NCBI GenBank assembly: GCA_958510825.1
Contig: OY294048.1
Location: 33,755,026 to 33,819,025, forward strand
Direction of reading: 5' to 3'
Length of the DNA: 64,000 bases
DNA from: Brachypterus glaber
Taxonomy: Eukaryota; Arthropoda; Insecta; Coleoptera; Kateretidae
Shown here: piece by piece, positions 11,403 through 24,056 of the stretch
Position numbering within the stretch: position 1 is the stretch's first letter
How the letters are laid out: every line of letters starts with the position of its first letter
The notes under the pieces: model-generated
What the model saw: only the letters and a program-made list of their open reading frames with translations
What the model was told of the DNA's origin: nothing
Database searches by the model: none
Made by a program: the position numbers and the translations under genes

Positions 11403-12680
11403 TTATCCCTTATTTTCACTTATTTTTTAGATACGGTGTGAATGATTTATTTTTGCTAAAAAAGTTTATATAAACGTGTAAAATGTTTCGGAGTTATGCG
11501 CATTTGTCCGAAACTTGTAAAAAAAAACAGAGGTAGGCCCATCTGTGGTGGAAAGAATTATGGGTTGTCATGTTTTCTAATAGCTCTTTCATGGAAAGGT
11601 GTATTTGTACAGCTTTTCCGCTGTAGATATGTACTGATAGGATTGGAAACATGAAACCTACGGACGTCCCAATGTTGAGAAAATTAGATTTTTGGGTATT
11701 TTACCTAAAATAAAAATGAGCTTGCGATGGTGCTGTTTTAACGCTAGATTCTAATTCAGCACCTCAATAAGGATAGCCGGGTCTCAAGCTGACTAGAATA
11801 CTTTTTTGTTTTTGTGGGCCTGCGTAATTTATGATTGGTAATCATTTACTAATAAACAATTAACAACATAAAACCAGCACCGTATTTTATAAAATACCTG
11901 GCTTCTTATAGAAAATGGATTGCAAGCAAATTTTATAACTATAGTTAATATAATATAACTTACTGCATGCATATGGACATCCCCGTTTATATTTAATATT
12001 TAAAATTTGGTTAGGAATGTTAAAAAAGAGCAATTTATATTCAAAGAACTGCAAAACCTAACATATCCAAAAGGAGGTGAACTGCAAAAGTTAACATACA
12101 AAAAAAAGTTAAAAAATCGCTCCATAGGTATTTTACCCAATACAGTTAAAATCTCATTTTTCATAAAAATTGAATATTCCAAGTTTTGCAGTTCAACTCT
12201 TGGATATGTTATGGCAGATCGTCTCCTTAAATATGGTAAAGACACTACAAAAGCCATAAGCAATTTTAACAGAATATTTACAATTAAAACAAATTATTTT
12301 ATAATATATTAATTTATTTTTTATTCAATTCTAAAACAATTACAGAACAATTCAAACATCCTAACTTTATAAATTAATTTGGTAATAAATTAAGGTTACC
12401 CTGGTGATAATCTCGTCCTTCAAATAACCCTTAATTGAGCCCTTTATTAAAGAGATAGCAAGGATATAAAAGTGCTAAAAAAAGATCTACACGTTTTTTA
12501 AGGGTTTTATAAACATCATTGAACCCCTTAAAACTTTAAAAACCTTTCGTTTATCTCTTATATAAAAATGCTAAACGAAAAGGTATTTAAAAGGTTCATA
12601 TATATTTAACAAGCCCTCAAAAAACGCATAAAACAAAGCGCTGCAAGAAGGCTTGTATGCCTTTTATTCAGCCTTTGTTC
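11403..12680. other. AT-rich stretch without a gene
   Basis: At 11805-11827 there is a lone inverted copy of the CACAGGCCCACAAAAA end seen at 260. Overlapping opposite-strand frames at 12000-12312 (87 and 101 codons) are AT-rich and lack any recognisable domain, so they are not called. Confidence 0.4.
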
Positions 12681-12689
12681 GAGCTTTCC

Positions 12690-13470
12690 TGTCCCACAAA
12701 ACCTTTCTGTGTATTTTATCCAAAAAATTACCTATTTTTTATTGTTGCTGTTATTTTAGCATTTATTTAGGCTAAGAAAACACTGGCAGGCTCCATCTAG
12801 ATTAATTTTGGGAGATAGGCCCCTTTAAAAATTTACAATAATCTCATGTAAAACAGCTTCTTAGTGACGTAGTCGCGCGTCTTGACAACACTACCCTGCC
12901 CCTGTATTTACGCATAAACATCTCGTACATCGGACCACCTTGTAAGCTATGGATCAACCTTGGGCGTGCATGAGGTTATTGTAAATTTTTAACCCTCAAA
13001 TGGCGTTGTGATATTTTTGGTACATACATTAAGTTGTGGGGTTTCAGCGGACCCCATTTTATTTCCACATATAAGTTGGAATTGAGAGATAATTAAAGCA
13101 GTATTAATTTAAAAAATTATTTATTTGTAGTATCTTAAACATAAAAACCACTAAAGATGATAATAATAATAATAATAATAATAATTCTAACAAAAAAAAA
13201 TAAAATTTAAGTAGTTGAGTAAAAACCCCAACTATTTACAATCCTTTTTATTTCAGCCTGGGGTCTCCTTAGACCCCACAACAGCACTTGAGGGTTAAAG
13301 AGGCCTATCTCACTAAATAAAAATAGTTAGGGCCTGCAAGTTGCTTGTGTATACCTTTTCCTAACCTAAATAAATGCACAAAATGACAACAACAAAAATA
13401 AAATAAAAAGTAATAAGTTATTTTTTGGATAAAACGCACAAAACGTCTCCTTAAACAAGGTGCTAAGGAG
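12690..13470. mobile_element. Inverted-repeat element interrupted by a piggyBac-like MITE
   Basis: The left arm, about 12690-12850 ('ttttatccaaaaaatta', 'catttatttaggctaag', 'ggcaggc'), pairs with 13320-13470. A TTAA-flanked element (12993-13294) sits between the arms. The outer ends are diffuse, and no target duplication was identified. Confidence 0.6.
12993..13294. mobile_element. 302-bp MITE with TTAA duplication, piggyBac-like
   Basis: CCCTCAAATGGCGTTGTG (12993) and its inverse CACAACAGCACTTGAGGG (to 13294) are each bordered by TTAA (12989-12992, 13295-13298). TTAA duplications with CCC-starting ends are the hallmark of piggyBac-type transposition. The interior has GGGGT...ACCCC blocks at both sides and an (AAT)n run at about 13158-13186. 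No transposase. Confidence 0.7.
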
Positions 13471-14197
13471 TAGATGAAGGGTTTAGTTAAAACTGAGATT
13501 TTCGGCAGACTAAGCTAATAAAATTTTTGGTATCTACTACACAGTCTACGGTTTAAGTTAATAGGAAAAATATAAATAAAATATTTTTAGGCTTAAGACA
13601 AAAAAAATAGATAAAAACTATCATATGCAAAACTAAAATTATGAAAAAATATTATGACATATTATAACATTAAGTATTATTGTCATTTGTCATAACTATT
13701 ATTATTATCAACTAGACTGTCGAGGTCTTAAATAGCACGGTTTAACTATTGTCCCTTAAGACCAAGAGGATCAAGGTCTCAACTTGTAAAAAGAAAATAC
13801 AAACATTAAAGATAGCCAGGGTGTCTTAAAAATATTTACATAGTTTGTAACTCCATTATTATAGAAGATAGAAATTTGATAAAAGTCACATGATCTGCCT
13901 CAACTTCTTAGAACCGACCTAAACTTGTTTTTTTTTTTTAATATCACCCTCTATTTTTTAGGGATTGTTTCCAGTCATCGTTGTATAACGTGAACGTAAC
14001 ATAACACAGCGTCCCTGACTCACCCTATCCAACTTTTGTTATTATTATTATCAGAGCAAAACGACGAATATTCGGCGGTTTAGGGTTGTCATTGAGAACC
14101 ACTTTTAGTTTAATTTAAAACTACATAATAAAACATCAGAGATAAGACTGGTTAATTTTACCTTTCTAAAAATTCAAATCGTCAAAATTGGATAATA
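13471..14197. other. AT-rich stretch without a gene
   Basis: No coding or clear repeat structure was seen. Confidence 0.4.
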
Positions 14198-14900
14198 CGA
14201 GGGTGGGATGAAAAGTTTTAAACCTAACCCATAGATGGCGCATTTTTTCAGGATTTTATTTATTTTTTTGAAGAGTTATTTCTTTTCAGTCTTTTATTAA
14301 AAGATTTTTTTGTTTGGAAGTTTGTGTTTTTAAAAATGGATAAAAAGAATAGAATTACATGCAGTGATGAAACATTTCAATATTAAGGGAATGAAATTTG
14401 AGCTAGATTCTACTCTTGGTGAATCTATTTCGTCATTCTCCACCGTTAAACCCTAGGTTTCAGATTTTAAACCTCGCCGATGGATTAACCACATTCAGAA
14501 AGGAATACCAAAAAAAGCTACAAAAAGTACACAAGATCCGAGACAAAATCGTACTCAGTGACCGACTTTTGACATCAGTGGAAATAGCTAAAACTGCAGG
14601 TGTATCAAAACAGCAGGCACATTAAATTTTATGTGAATTTTAGACAGATGATTTGATGGATGAAGGGATTGCACCCGAACCAAAAATGATTCGAATGACG
14701 ATTTGTCGCCATGGCCCAGATTCAGGATATGTGCTTTTAATTATTGCCTCATTCACCTTGCTTACCACTTGGTCTTATAGAACTTCAGTTTGGATGGATG
14801 CAGTAACTGCATTGCCGTTGGAGCCGAAAAAAAAAATCGCGCCGATGAGAAATATTGTCAAGAGTTGGCTAGGTAGCCATACAGGCTTTACCTAAATTTA
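14198..14900 (+). pseudogene. Degenerate mariner-family transposase relic
   Basis: A TACGAGGGTGGGATGAAAAG start followed by 'agatggcgc' resembles the 5' end of mariner elements. A plus-strand start 'MDKK' near 14336 opens a frame that soon breaks. From about 14480 another frame reads KVHKIRDKIVLSDRLLTSVE then IAKTAGVSKQQAH, stop, ILCEF. This matches the region between the two helix-turn-helix motifs of mariner transposases (VRELVLSDRRLT, then a second HTH ending in VHRILHE). Stops and frameshifts follow, and neither the WVPRLL nor the HDNAPAH block is readable. The element is dead. The 3' limit is a guess, and the 80-codon frame at 14653 is probably part of the decayed remainder. Confidence 0.6.
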
Positions 14901-17491
14901 ATAAAACAATTTTATATATTAAAATAATTCTTGGTTTATAGAACTGCTTTAAATTTATAAAGACAACATTTCCCAACGTTTTACCATTTATTGAATTGGC
15001 ATCTTCAGGGGAAAAATACAACAAAAATATTACTTAAAATACAAAAAATTAAATTAATGACATTGACAAGAAAAATAAAGGTAACAAATTAAAAATAAAT
15101 TAAAAATAAGGTAAATTGAGGTGTTAAGGGAAAGTATTAAGTTTGAGATGTGAAGTGTAAGGCGTAAGTTAAAATGTACAATTTTTAACTAGGTGGCGTA
15201 TATGAAATTCTTTAGATGAAAGAAAACAAATATGCCCATACACTTATGCATGAAAATATCCATCTTGTAAGCCAACAATATTCTTCATACCCGCCACCCA
15301 GTTAAATATGCTTTTTATTTAATGATGTTGTGATATATTTTGTGTAGGTTTTGTGTATCTGTTGAAGTTTATTGTGTTAGGGGTAGTGTTAATATAAACC
15401 ATTTTTTAAAATTGTCGCTTAGATTTTATGGGTTCTATGTCTAAAATGGATACATTATCAAAAACGCTATAGAACTGCGTTTGGACGTCCAAACCAAGAA
15501 TTATTTTAATTATTACATAATTAGAACGAGAGAAAATACAAATTTTATATATTATTTATAAATTAGTACCTTGTATTCCATGCAGATTTTTTGCACACCA
15601 AGCATTCTAGTGTTATTGAAATGAAATAAACTAGGTTTGTTTGTAAAACATCGTGGTATAAATACGATATTTGGATCAAACGATGAAAATTAAAAAATTA
15701 TTAGATTATCAGATTGGATAGAGTAGAGTCGATAGTCGGGTAGTCCTTAAAGTGGGCAGTGCCCATTGGGCAAAGTTACTAACACTGACATCTCACAAAC
15801 CTAGTGGTAAGAAGAGTTAAGTTTTATAAATAGGAGTTTAATTACCCCAACCACAAAACCCGTATCCGCAAAATGAAGAGGAAACACCATTATTCGTGAC
15901 ACGATGAACCCGAATTCGTGACACCTAACTCGGAGTTCATAGCAGACAAAACCGCCTAATTTAAAGACCTAAAAGAGTCGGTCTATGGGAGTGGCATAAA
16001 ATAAAATTTATACCGTTGGGCTAGGTGTGTGTGGCTATAATTACGTTAAAAAATAAAAACATTTTTAGAAAAATATTGGTTTGTTTTCATGCGCAGGTTT
16101 CATCCTTCCATCATCAGACTTTTCATCCTATCCTCGTAGTTTAATGGCTAGTGATGGAATTGAAATATTATGTTAAAATATAATTTGAAACAAATAAAAG
16201 ACTAAATTACTTTAACATTACCCACCCCTAAATAAAAAAGAACATCTAGTTAAACCGCGTATATTTTGACCTGCAGTCACTGTAGTAGTTTTAATGTTGC
16301 GGGCATAAGCAAGAATAAAATTTGTGTTTTTGAATATTGATTCTTATAGATATTTTCATTGTAAATCGCATGATGGGTGGGTAGTTTCTAGTATTGTGTT
16401 TTGTTGTTAAAAAAAATCAAAACATTGTGAGTAAATATTCCCTATTTACTACAATTGAAAAAGTGGGCGAAACCACTGGACATAAGCAAGCAAAAGAAAA
16501 GCGGGTTTTAAATATTTATCCGAATATGAGAATCAATAATCCAGCTTGTACCGTGTTTCAGAAAATTTGTACCAAACTTTAAAGGCAACATTACCACATT
16601 TTTTTCTCGAAAACGGTTAATCTTACAGTATTAGAACAAGAGTATCTTTTTTATGTATTTTGGCCTGAAGAATTATATTCCAAAAATAAAATCACAAAAA
16701 AGTTACACAGAAAAAAGTTTGGGACAAAAACTAATAAGGCCCCCCGGTTTCGCACACCCCTGGTTAAAATAAGTTCATGAAAATAACACCCAAGATGGTT
16801 CTTACTAAGGTTAGTTTACATTCAAAACCTCGTTGCTGTACCTCAAAGCGTTCCTGAGTTGAGAATAAAAACCGATTTTTTTTAGCCACTTTCAAAGGGG
16901 CTAATCTCCCTTACGACGCATTTTTAGACATATGTTTATAGGAACGTTCTTTCATATTTTCCTATGTAGAATGACATCATTTACTTGACATCCTGTATGG
17001 TATGTTTATCAAAATGCTAGAGCACTGGATAGGTAGGTTTGTTAGGTGGGTAACAACCTACCTATCTAGTGTTCTAGTTTACACTAAGTTCAATTATTTA
17101 ACATTCTTATGGGGAAGCACTGAAATCTAATATATTTAAGAAGAGCTGAAATAACGAATATATAAATAAACCAATAAAATTAAAGCGCTGAGCTGAGTAT
17201 ATTTTTGAAAATTAAAGCCCGGGTTGCAAAATACACTACGCGGATTTTATAACCAAAACCGGCAGTGATTTTTTGTCAAAATTTGGTAAAATTGTTCTGA
17301 AAACACGGCGATGCTGCATATTTGTTTGAAGGATTTAGAAATTGGGGTAAATGCAGCAACAGCATCATCCGAATGTTGAAATATTAAATACTTGATTAAA
17401 AATTAATTTTTAATAAACATGCAATCATGCTATTTGGACTGTGTTCTGCAATAACATGTTAACCCACATTGTAAAATGACTGTATTTTGTT
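14901..17491. other. 2.6-kb gene-free stretch
   Basis: The arms AAAATAATTCTTGGTT (14919) and AACCAAGAATTATTTT (15493) suggest a 590-bp decayed inverted-repeat element. At 16590-17000 lies a copy of a dispersed family recognised by 'ctcgaaaacggtt' and 'cgtttcgcacacccc'; other copies are at about 28035, 38530 and 48820. A short palindrome 'ggataggtaggttt...aacctacctatc' is at 17034-17081. No gene recognised. Confidence 0.45.
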
Positions 17492-18116
17492 GAACCTTTT
17501 ACCTAATATCTTTTAAACGATTTGAACAATCAAAGCAATGCTTTTATAGCTTGGGAGCCCACGTCCAGTAGAATGTTTTTTATTACCTCACCGTTGAGAT
17601 TTTGTATATGTGTTCTTTATGTCCAGACAAACAACTTCTTACATAACAAAATTCTCGGTAGCGGGGCGCTTTTTTTTGTGACCAACCCTTAACTTTAGGA
17701 CGTCCCACTACGGTATTGCCCGAAAATTTTTGTCGGTCAAGGTTAACACTTTATTTTAAATATTTTTATTAAACGATCCCGAAAAAATCAACTGTGAGGT
17801 GATAAATATTATGACGTCATAACATTTAGCACCTCACAGCTGATTTTTTCAGGACCGTTTAATAAAAATAATAAAATCAAGTAGTAACCTTGTCTGACAA
17901 AAATTTTCGGGCAATACCGTTGTGGGACGCCCTAAAGTTAAGGGTTGCTCCAAAAAAAAAAATGCCACGCTACCGAGAATTATTTTTATGTAAGATGTTA
18001 CATATACAAAGTCTCAACGGAGAGGTAATAAAAAAAACCTACTGCGCGTGGGCTCCCGGACTCTTAGCTATAAATGTTTTAGTCAAATCGTTTAAAAAGT
18101 AGTAAGAAAAAGGTTT
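17492..18116. mobile_element. 625-bp foldback element
   Basis: The two halves pair over most of their length: 'cttttaaacgatttga', 'gggagccca', 'attctcggtagcg', 'cgggcaataccg' and 'ctgtgaggtg' all recur inverted about a centre near 17806. The 70-codon frame at 17890 is only the right arm. No transposase. Confidence 0.7.
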
Positions 18117-18375
18117 CTAGTGTATTAAAACACTAGTTTTATAGATATGTTTTTGGTGTATGCATTTAGGGAAATGTTCATTTTTTGTTCCTAAAATTGG
18201 CAAAACTGTAATAAACGTGACTTTTCATAGTTCTTGGCATTACTTGTTCGTTTGTTTTGTTGCGAACCCAAGAAAAATTGCGCGTGCTTATGGGCCAATA
18301 AGCACACGAAAAATACGTCTGCCTATGAGCTTATAATGCAACTCAAATGGAAAAACAACTTAATGTCATCTCCAT

Positions 18376-19410
18376 AGTTGATACTTTCATTACAATAACA
18401 TGGCCGTATTCAGTGTTTTTCATCCCTCCGGCAGGGTCGGCGCTAGGGGAAGGGCAATAATTTTTTAATGTTTAAAAAAATTACATAACCCTGAAAAAAA
18501 AATTATCTCGCAAAACTTTTCACGGTTCGCCGTCATTCATTATTAGTTCGACTTTGAAAAACACTTCATTTCTTGTAAAATTTGTTTACTTATAATGTAA
18601 ATATCGATTTAAAACCAAAAATAAAATTATCGGATCACAATCACAAAAAGGGTCACGTGACCTTTATAGATTTTAAATAAATAGGTCAATTTGAACTAAA
18701 ATTATATTCTATTACTTAATAATTCAAATCAAAAGACAATTTGTTATAAAATTATAAAAAAAATAAAAATTAAAAAACCAAAAAAATTAAAAAATTTAAT
18801 ATTTAAAAAAATATATTTTCATTTTTAATTTTTTTTTGTATTTTTAGATTAAACCGTCTTTTATTTAAATATAAACAAGAAAATGTTATGTTTGTTTAAA
18901 TTAACTTATTTATTAAAAAGTATTGGAGGTCACGTGACCCTTTTCCGCGTAAAAACGTTTCGCCTGATAGATTATTTGATTTTTGGTTTAAAATTTATAG
19001 TTACATTATAAGTAAACAAACTGTACAAGAAAACTGAGTGTTCCTCAAAGTCGAACTAAAAGGGAATAACGGAGAACCGTGTTTTGGTAACAAGCCTGTA
19101 TGCCAAATTTCAAGTCTCTTTTGAAAAATTTAAAATAATTCTTCCCAAAATCATTAAGAGAGTATTTAATTCTTTACAAAATCATGGCGAGATCATTTTT
19201 TCTTCAGGGTTATGTAATTATTTTAAACATTCAAAAAATATTGTCCTTCCCCTAGCGCCGACCCTGCCGTGGAGATAGAAAATTTAGTTTCAACGTCCTT
19301 AAAAACACCTATATACCAATTTTTACGTGATATTTTAAAATTTTACAATGTGAATGTAAAATAAGTAAAACACTGAATACGGCCCTGTTATTGTAATGAA
19401 AGTATCAACT
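18376..19410. mobile_element. 1.03-kb foldback element with multiple nested inverted blocks
   Basis: The outer arms AGTTGATACTTTCATTACAA (18376) and their inverse (to 19410) are followed inward by paired 'ggccgtattcagtgttt', 'gcagggtcggcgctagggg', 'ttatgtaat', 'agtcgaac' and 'ggtcacgtgacc' blocks. Pairing is interrupted by indels, so it may be two nested elements. The AT-rich centre is non-coding. Confidence 0.65.
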
Positions 19411-20736
19411 CACAATGCGAATTAACTTATTGCATAATACAATACATTTGTAAAGTTGATACTTTGTTAATAAAATTTTAGTTTAATGGCCACATGCAAC
19501 TTTGCGTGCTTAGCACTTTTTTTAACGCTAAAATATATATTTATAAATACTTCTTAATAAAGTATTAAAATAACAATAGACTGTTGTTTTTAAAGCTATT
19601 TTACTAGGTAATACTAATATTTTTAGCATTGTTTCACTCCTAGTATGTAGTACGTATACGTAATTTATAAAATATGCCTACAACTAAAATTACTGGCAAA
19701 AAATAAAACCCTGAACACTTTTAAGGCTAAAATTTGCAATCTTAGAATAACAATTAGAAATAACAAGACAGGTAGTTATTTAGTTGTTAAGTATAATAAG
19801 AGATTTAAAATTGTTTAATTATCTATAAATGACCTCATATTATGTCTAAAGACTAGAGAATTTTTAAAAATAGTTTAAACTCTAAAGGGGCTACGTCAAA
19901 AAATATAATATATTGATAGGCCTCCAATGGAGGCCTTCCATAAATATAGGGTTAATAATTTTATTATTGACCGTTGTTTATTGACGACGGTCAATAATGA
20001 AAAAAAATAAGACGATTATTAACTTTTCAACTTATTTAGCAAACTGACAGCTATGCCAAATTAATTTTAAAACTATATTTTTAAGTGATATTTGGAGTTA
20101 CTAGCTTTAGGTAGTAGAAAAAACATTATATGCACCGCGTATATAAACTGTCTTTAGTGTTCTCGAATGATTTTTTTCCTTGACTCCGTCTCAGCAAAAA
20201 CAAACTTCAGTCTCGAACAAGTGCATAATATATTATATTATAATATTTTTAACTTTGATATATTTGACAGACAGGCAACTAGAAAGTGCCTGAATATCTC
20301 CCCCATTTTTTGACCATTTTTATTCATTATCTGAATACGAACAATATGCAAACTTTAAAATAATTTTCTGATCATGACTTTTAAAAATTTTAACATGTTT
20401 TACCATTAGAGTACGAATTCGTTTGCGAAAACTAATTAACTTCTCTAGTTTTAAAGAAAACGCGAGTAATTGCCTTAGGCCTATAGGAACGTGTTTAAAA
20501 TTTGTACTTTAATTTCCGCTTTTCTGGAAACTAGGCTAGATAAATAATTCGTAATTTAGGGCTAAAATCCTACCAGAATCACACACTAATTTTTACATTT
20601 TTCTTGACTAATAAAAAAAACACGCCGACGAGTCAAGACTTTTAAAAAAAAAATTCCCATTCGTGAAAACCAATTTTTTAAATTTAATAAATAACAGGTC
20701 CAAAAAAAATGAAAAATGTCAATTACTCTTAACCAG
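19411..20736. other. AT-rich stretch without a gene
   Basis: Short hairpins occur near 19930-20000 ('ttattgaccgt' opposite 'acggtcaataa'). Nothing coding recognised. Confidence 0.4.
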
Positions 20737-21071
20737 ACTATATTTTTGGGCGCTGAAAACAAACTTGACAGTGAAAAAGCTCGCTCACACCAAAAAATTT
20801 CAAAAAAAAACTGCAAAAAGGAATATTGAGCACTTTTTCGTAAGACAAGTCCAAATTTCCAAAGTGCTTCTAAAGTATTAATTTTTGGGAGTTGTGCCTT
20901 AGACATTTTTGAACAGAATATGGACAACCATAACATACCCAAACTTCAACTAAATCTGACCGAAATTGAAACCACCTCGGAAACCACTTTTTCATAAGAA
21001 GGGAGCGAGGTCCTTTCAGGGTCAGCGAGTTTTTTGTCATTAAACTAATTTTTAGCGCCCAAAAATATGTA
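20737..21071. mobile_element. Foldback element, ATATTTTTGGGCGCT arms
   Basis: 'tatatttttgggcgctgaaaa' near 20740 pairs with the inverse near 21050-21071, and 'gtgaaaaagctcgctcac' with 'gggtcagcgagttttt'. Three overlapping frames of 72-118 codons on both strands arise from this repeat and have no recognisable domain. Confidence 0.55.
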
Positions 21072-21095
21072 AGAAAAATATAGTTGATTAATAGT

Positions 21096-21847
21096 ACAGG
21101 CACACAAAAAAAAATTAAGTGTGCGGTACCAAGAAAGCGACGCATATGTATAGCACTGTAGCTATTAAATTAGCATAGTCAAAATCTACATTGATTAGAA
21201 TTTTCTGCTTACCAATTTCTTTTATTCGAGTTTAAGTTTTTAGTTTAGGCAAATTATCCACTTGGTAGTAGTTCACCAAAAACCGAAAGTCGTTATTTTT
21301 TGCTGTAAAATGATTTATTAATAGCTCCTAGGTTCAAACAGATTTCTTCATGGTTTGGTTGATTTTTTTTTCAAACGTACATTCTAGAAATCTTTCTTTC
21401 GAATTTAAAAACAGAATTTGTTTGATATAATATCAATTTTTCATAAACAAATTGAGTTTTTTTCTCTTAAAATATATAAGAGCTATTAAAATATTCACTT
21501 TACAGTAAAACAAACGACTTTACATTTATGGTGGCCTATTTGGATAATTTGACCTAAATTAAAAAGTCCAAATTCGAATAAAAAAACTGGTAAGCAGAAA
21601 ATTCCAGTCAATGCAGATTTTGACTATGCCAGATCAATACTACAATTATTTTATATTATATAGGTCGCTTTTGGCCTATTTGGATAATTTGACCTAAATT
21701 AAAAAGTCCAAATTCGAATAAAAAAACTGGTAAGCAGAAAATTCCAGTCAATGCAGATTTTGACTATGCCAGATCAATACTACAATTATTTTATATTATA
21801 TAGGTCGCTTTCTTGGTACAGCACACTTTATTTTTTTGTGTTAGTGT
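21096..21847. mobile_element. Foldback element containing an exact 140-bp tandem duplication
   Basis: The ends ACAGGCACACAAAAAAA (21096) and TTTTTTTGTGTTAGTGT (to 21847) pair, followed by 'aagtgtgcggtaccaagaaagcgac' on one side and its inverse on the other. AGT borders both ends. The right arm is doubled (21532-21811). A related lone TTTTTTTGTGGGCCAGTG end follows at 21858-21875. Confidence 0.65.
21532..21811. repeat. Exact 140-bp tandem duplication
   Basis: Positions 21532-21671 and 21672-21811 are identical by eye, each starting 'tggcctatttggataattt' and ending 'taggtcgcttt'. The absence of differences implies a very recent duplication or an assembly artefact. Confidence 0.85.
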
Positions 21848-21875
21848 AGTAATAGAACTTTTTTTGTGGGCCAGT

Positions 21876-22369
21876 GTTTTTATATATCTTCAAATCAAAT
21901 AAATTAGGTATAGTTAAATCAAATAAGTTAGGTATAGTAAGGTCACAGAAAAAATCTTGTTATTCTAAGATCACACAGGCGATTAGCATTACTTAACGGA
22001 CATATATGGCAAACTGGCTCTCAACTGTCGTTTAGATCCTTTCGTGTGCACAAAACAAGAACAATAATTAAAATAAATACCTCAATTAAATAAAAACAAT
22101 TAGGGTATACCTCAAGCATATTTGGTAAAAATATTAAGGTTTGAAGTGCAGCATCCAATACACAACATATTTAAGACTTTTGGTTAGTATTTGGACAATT
22201 TTCTTTAAATCTTCGTAAACAAATAAAAACAAAAATTAAAGTAAAAATGTATAAAATCTATGTAAAATTTGTCATTAAATTTCTGCTTAAGAAAAACTCA
22301 AAAAGAAATCATGCAGTTAATAAAAAATTAAAGAAAATCAAAACAAAACAAAAATGTGAGTATACACAC
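21876..22369. other. AT-rich stretch without a gene
   Basis: No coding or repeat structure recognised apart from a short direct repeat of 'atcaaataaattaggtatagt' type at 21893-21939. Confidence 0.4.
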
Positions 22370-22551
22370 TAAGCTGGGTCGAGGAAACATTTTTTTTTGC
22401 GATTTCGCTAATTTAGTCATTTAGTAATGACGATACCAGCAAAACTTATCACTTAGCATCCTATTTAGGTAATTTTTTTTAAGGGGGCTTTTTGTTTCAT
22501 AACTGGAAAAAATGAACTTTTTATTTTTTTTATGTGAAAAGAATATTGTTT

Positions 22552-22872
22552 TTATCCAATACATACAGATAATAAGACAATTACCAGCTTTATTTTAAAT
22601 AGATAAACTCAATAATAACCCCCGCGTGGCTTTTACTTTATTGAGTGGATAATTATTTATTTTACTCACTCAACTGCCACTTGTCAAATTATTTTCTTGT
22701 AATTGTCATTAAAATTTTTAATAAAAATATGAATTCCTAAGCTATTTATTGGATAAAACCTTGTATGGCACTCATGGGTAAACCGATATTGCCCTCTCGA
22801 AAATTAACCTCGCAGGTTAATTTTCTCATGGGCAATATCTTACTTTACCCACTAGTACCATAAATAACTATT
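22552..22872. repeat. Dispersed element with CCCCCGCGTGG core, copy 2
   Basis: Nearly identical to 11081-11402, with a 10-base insertion ('atagataa' region) before 'actcaataataaccccc' and a shorter hairpin loop ('cgc'). It ends at 'ccataaataactat', the same point as copy 1, which supports a real right edge. Confidence 0.75.
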
Positions 22873-23229
22873 ATTGAACTGATTTCGTTTGTACATATTT
22901 ATAAAACATATTAAGAATATATTTTTTTGCATTTTTAGTACATCTTGACCACTTCAGAGGGCGTCTTCCAAAATACACTTTTTAAACGGCTCCACAGTTT
23001 TTGGGCTTCCTGTAACACATAGCAAAAATTCCAACGGGATTCTATTCATAAAATTAAATACTAGTAACTAAACCTAAAAAATATTCTATTTTTATCATTT
23101 TATAAACAAAATTCTGAAAAATGTAAAAAAACGCCATTTTATTATTCAGAAAAATAATTATAAAATGATAAAAATATTAAAAATTGTATATTTTTTAGGT
23201 TCAGGTCCAGAGAAAATCAGTTCAATAAA
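22872..23229. mobile_element. Nested inverted repeat, TATTGAACTGATTT ends
   Basis: TATTGAACTGATTT at 22872 pairs with AAATCAGTTCAATA ending near 23229. Inner blocks 'aacctaaaaaatattcta' and 'ttttatcattttataa' also pair. AT-rich and non-coding. Confidence 0.55.
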
Positions 23230-24056
23230 TACAATATACTTTTCACAAAAAATAAAATAAAAAGTTTTTTTTTTCCAATTATGAAACGAAAAGCCCCCTT
23301 ATCGTTTAATGTCTTTACGTGTCAAAAATAGGTATAAAATGAACTTTTTCGTAATTTTTGAGCTGGTTAAGCAACTAATGATACTCTCAAATGTTGCACT
23401 CGAGTTTTAGAAAGATGTAAATGTTTTTTTATTCAATATTTTGGACAGCAGCTGGCAAAAATAAGCAAAAATAATGTAACTATTACATTCGCATATGATA
23501 TGATCTCCGAAATTTAGAAGGAATAAAAAAAAATACGTGTATTTTAAACCAGAGCGCATGACCTGAGAGTATCAACGCTTTCAAAAACGTTTACATTATA
23601 CCTATTTTTGGCCTTTTTTTAAAAAAAAATTATTCTCCTGACACGTGAAGATATGGAAGATTGCATAAAAAAATAGTATTAATCACAAATATGGGATACT
23701 AAGTGAGAACTTATGCGGTTATCGCTATTTAGCAAAATTGAAAAAGGTTGTTTTGTCGACCCAGCTTAATACATATGAATTATATAAAAACAGTAACTTA
23801 TAAATACAAATAATATCCTTTGAATATCCTTATGAAATTTCACCGTCCTATAAAAAAAGAATTATTCAAATAAAGCTGATTGTCATTAATTAAAATTAAT
23901 ATACGACTTGAACTATAAAAGACGCATGGGCATTAAAGTTACAAAACTAAATTGATAAAGACCAAATATAGCAGTATCCACACCTCATCTTAAGTTCAAA
24001 AAGATTGTCAGATTATAATTATCAGATCTATTGGTTAATTCTTTAAGCTAAAAGTG

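Larger units (their letters stand above)
22372..23766. mobile_element. 1.4-kb foldback with TA duplication, hosting two nested elements
   Basis: AGCTGGGTCGA (22372) and TCGACCCAGCT (to 23766) are flanked by TA. Arms of about 170 bases pair through 'gggggctttttgtttcata' and its inverse near 23270. Between the arms lie copy 2 of the CCCCCGCGTGG element (22552-22872) and another inverted repeat (22872-23229). The order of insertions follows from the nesting. Confidence 0.7.

Noticed and set aside
12000..12312. Overlapping 87- and 101-codon frames
   Set aside because: AT-rich, Lys/Asn/Phe-heavy translation with no recognisable family; consistent with chance.
14920..15510. Possible Penelope-like element because of 'ggcatcttcagggg'
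   Set aside because: One short phrase only; no reverse transcriptase or GIY-YIG motif in any frame.
16130..16200. TCCTCGTAGTTTAATGGCTAG, like a tRNA-Asp 5' half
   Set aside because: The remainder does not fold into anticodon and T arms and lacks a B box; probably chance.
20586..21145. Three overlapping frames of 72-118 codons
   Set aside because: Arise from inverted-repeat arms near 20740-21071; no conserved motif.
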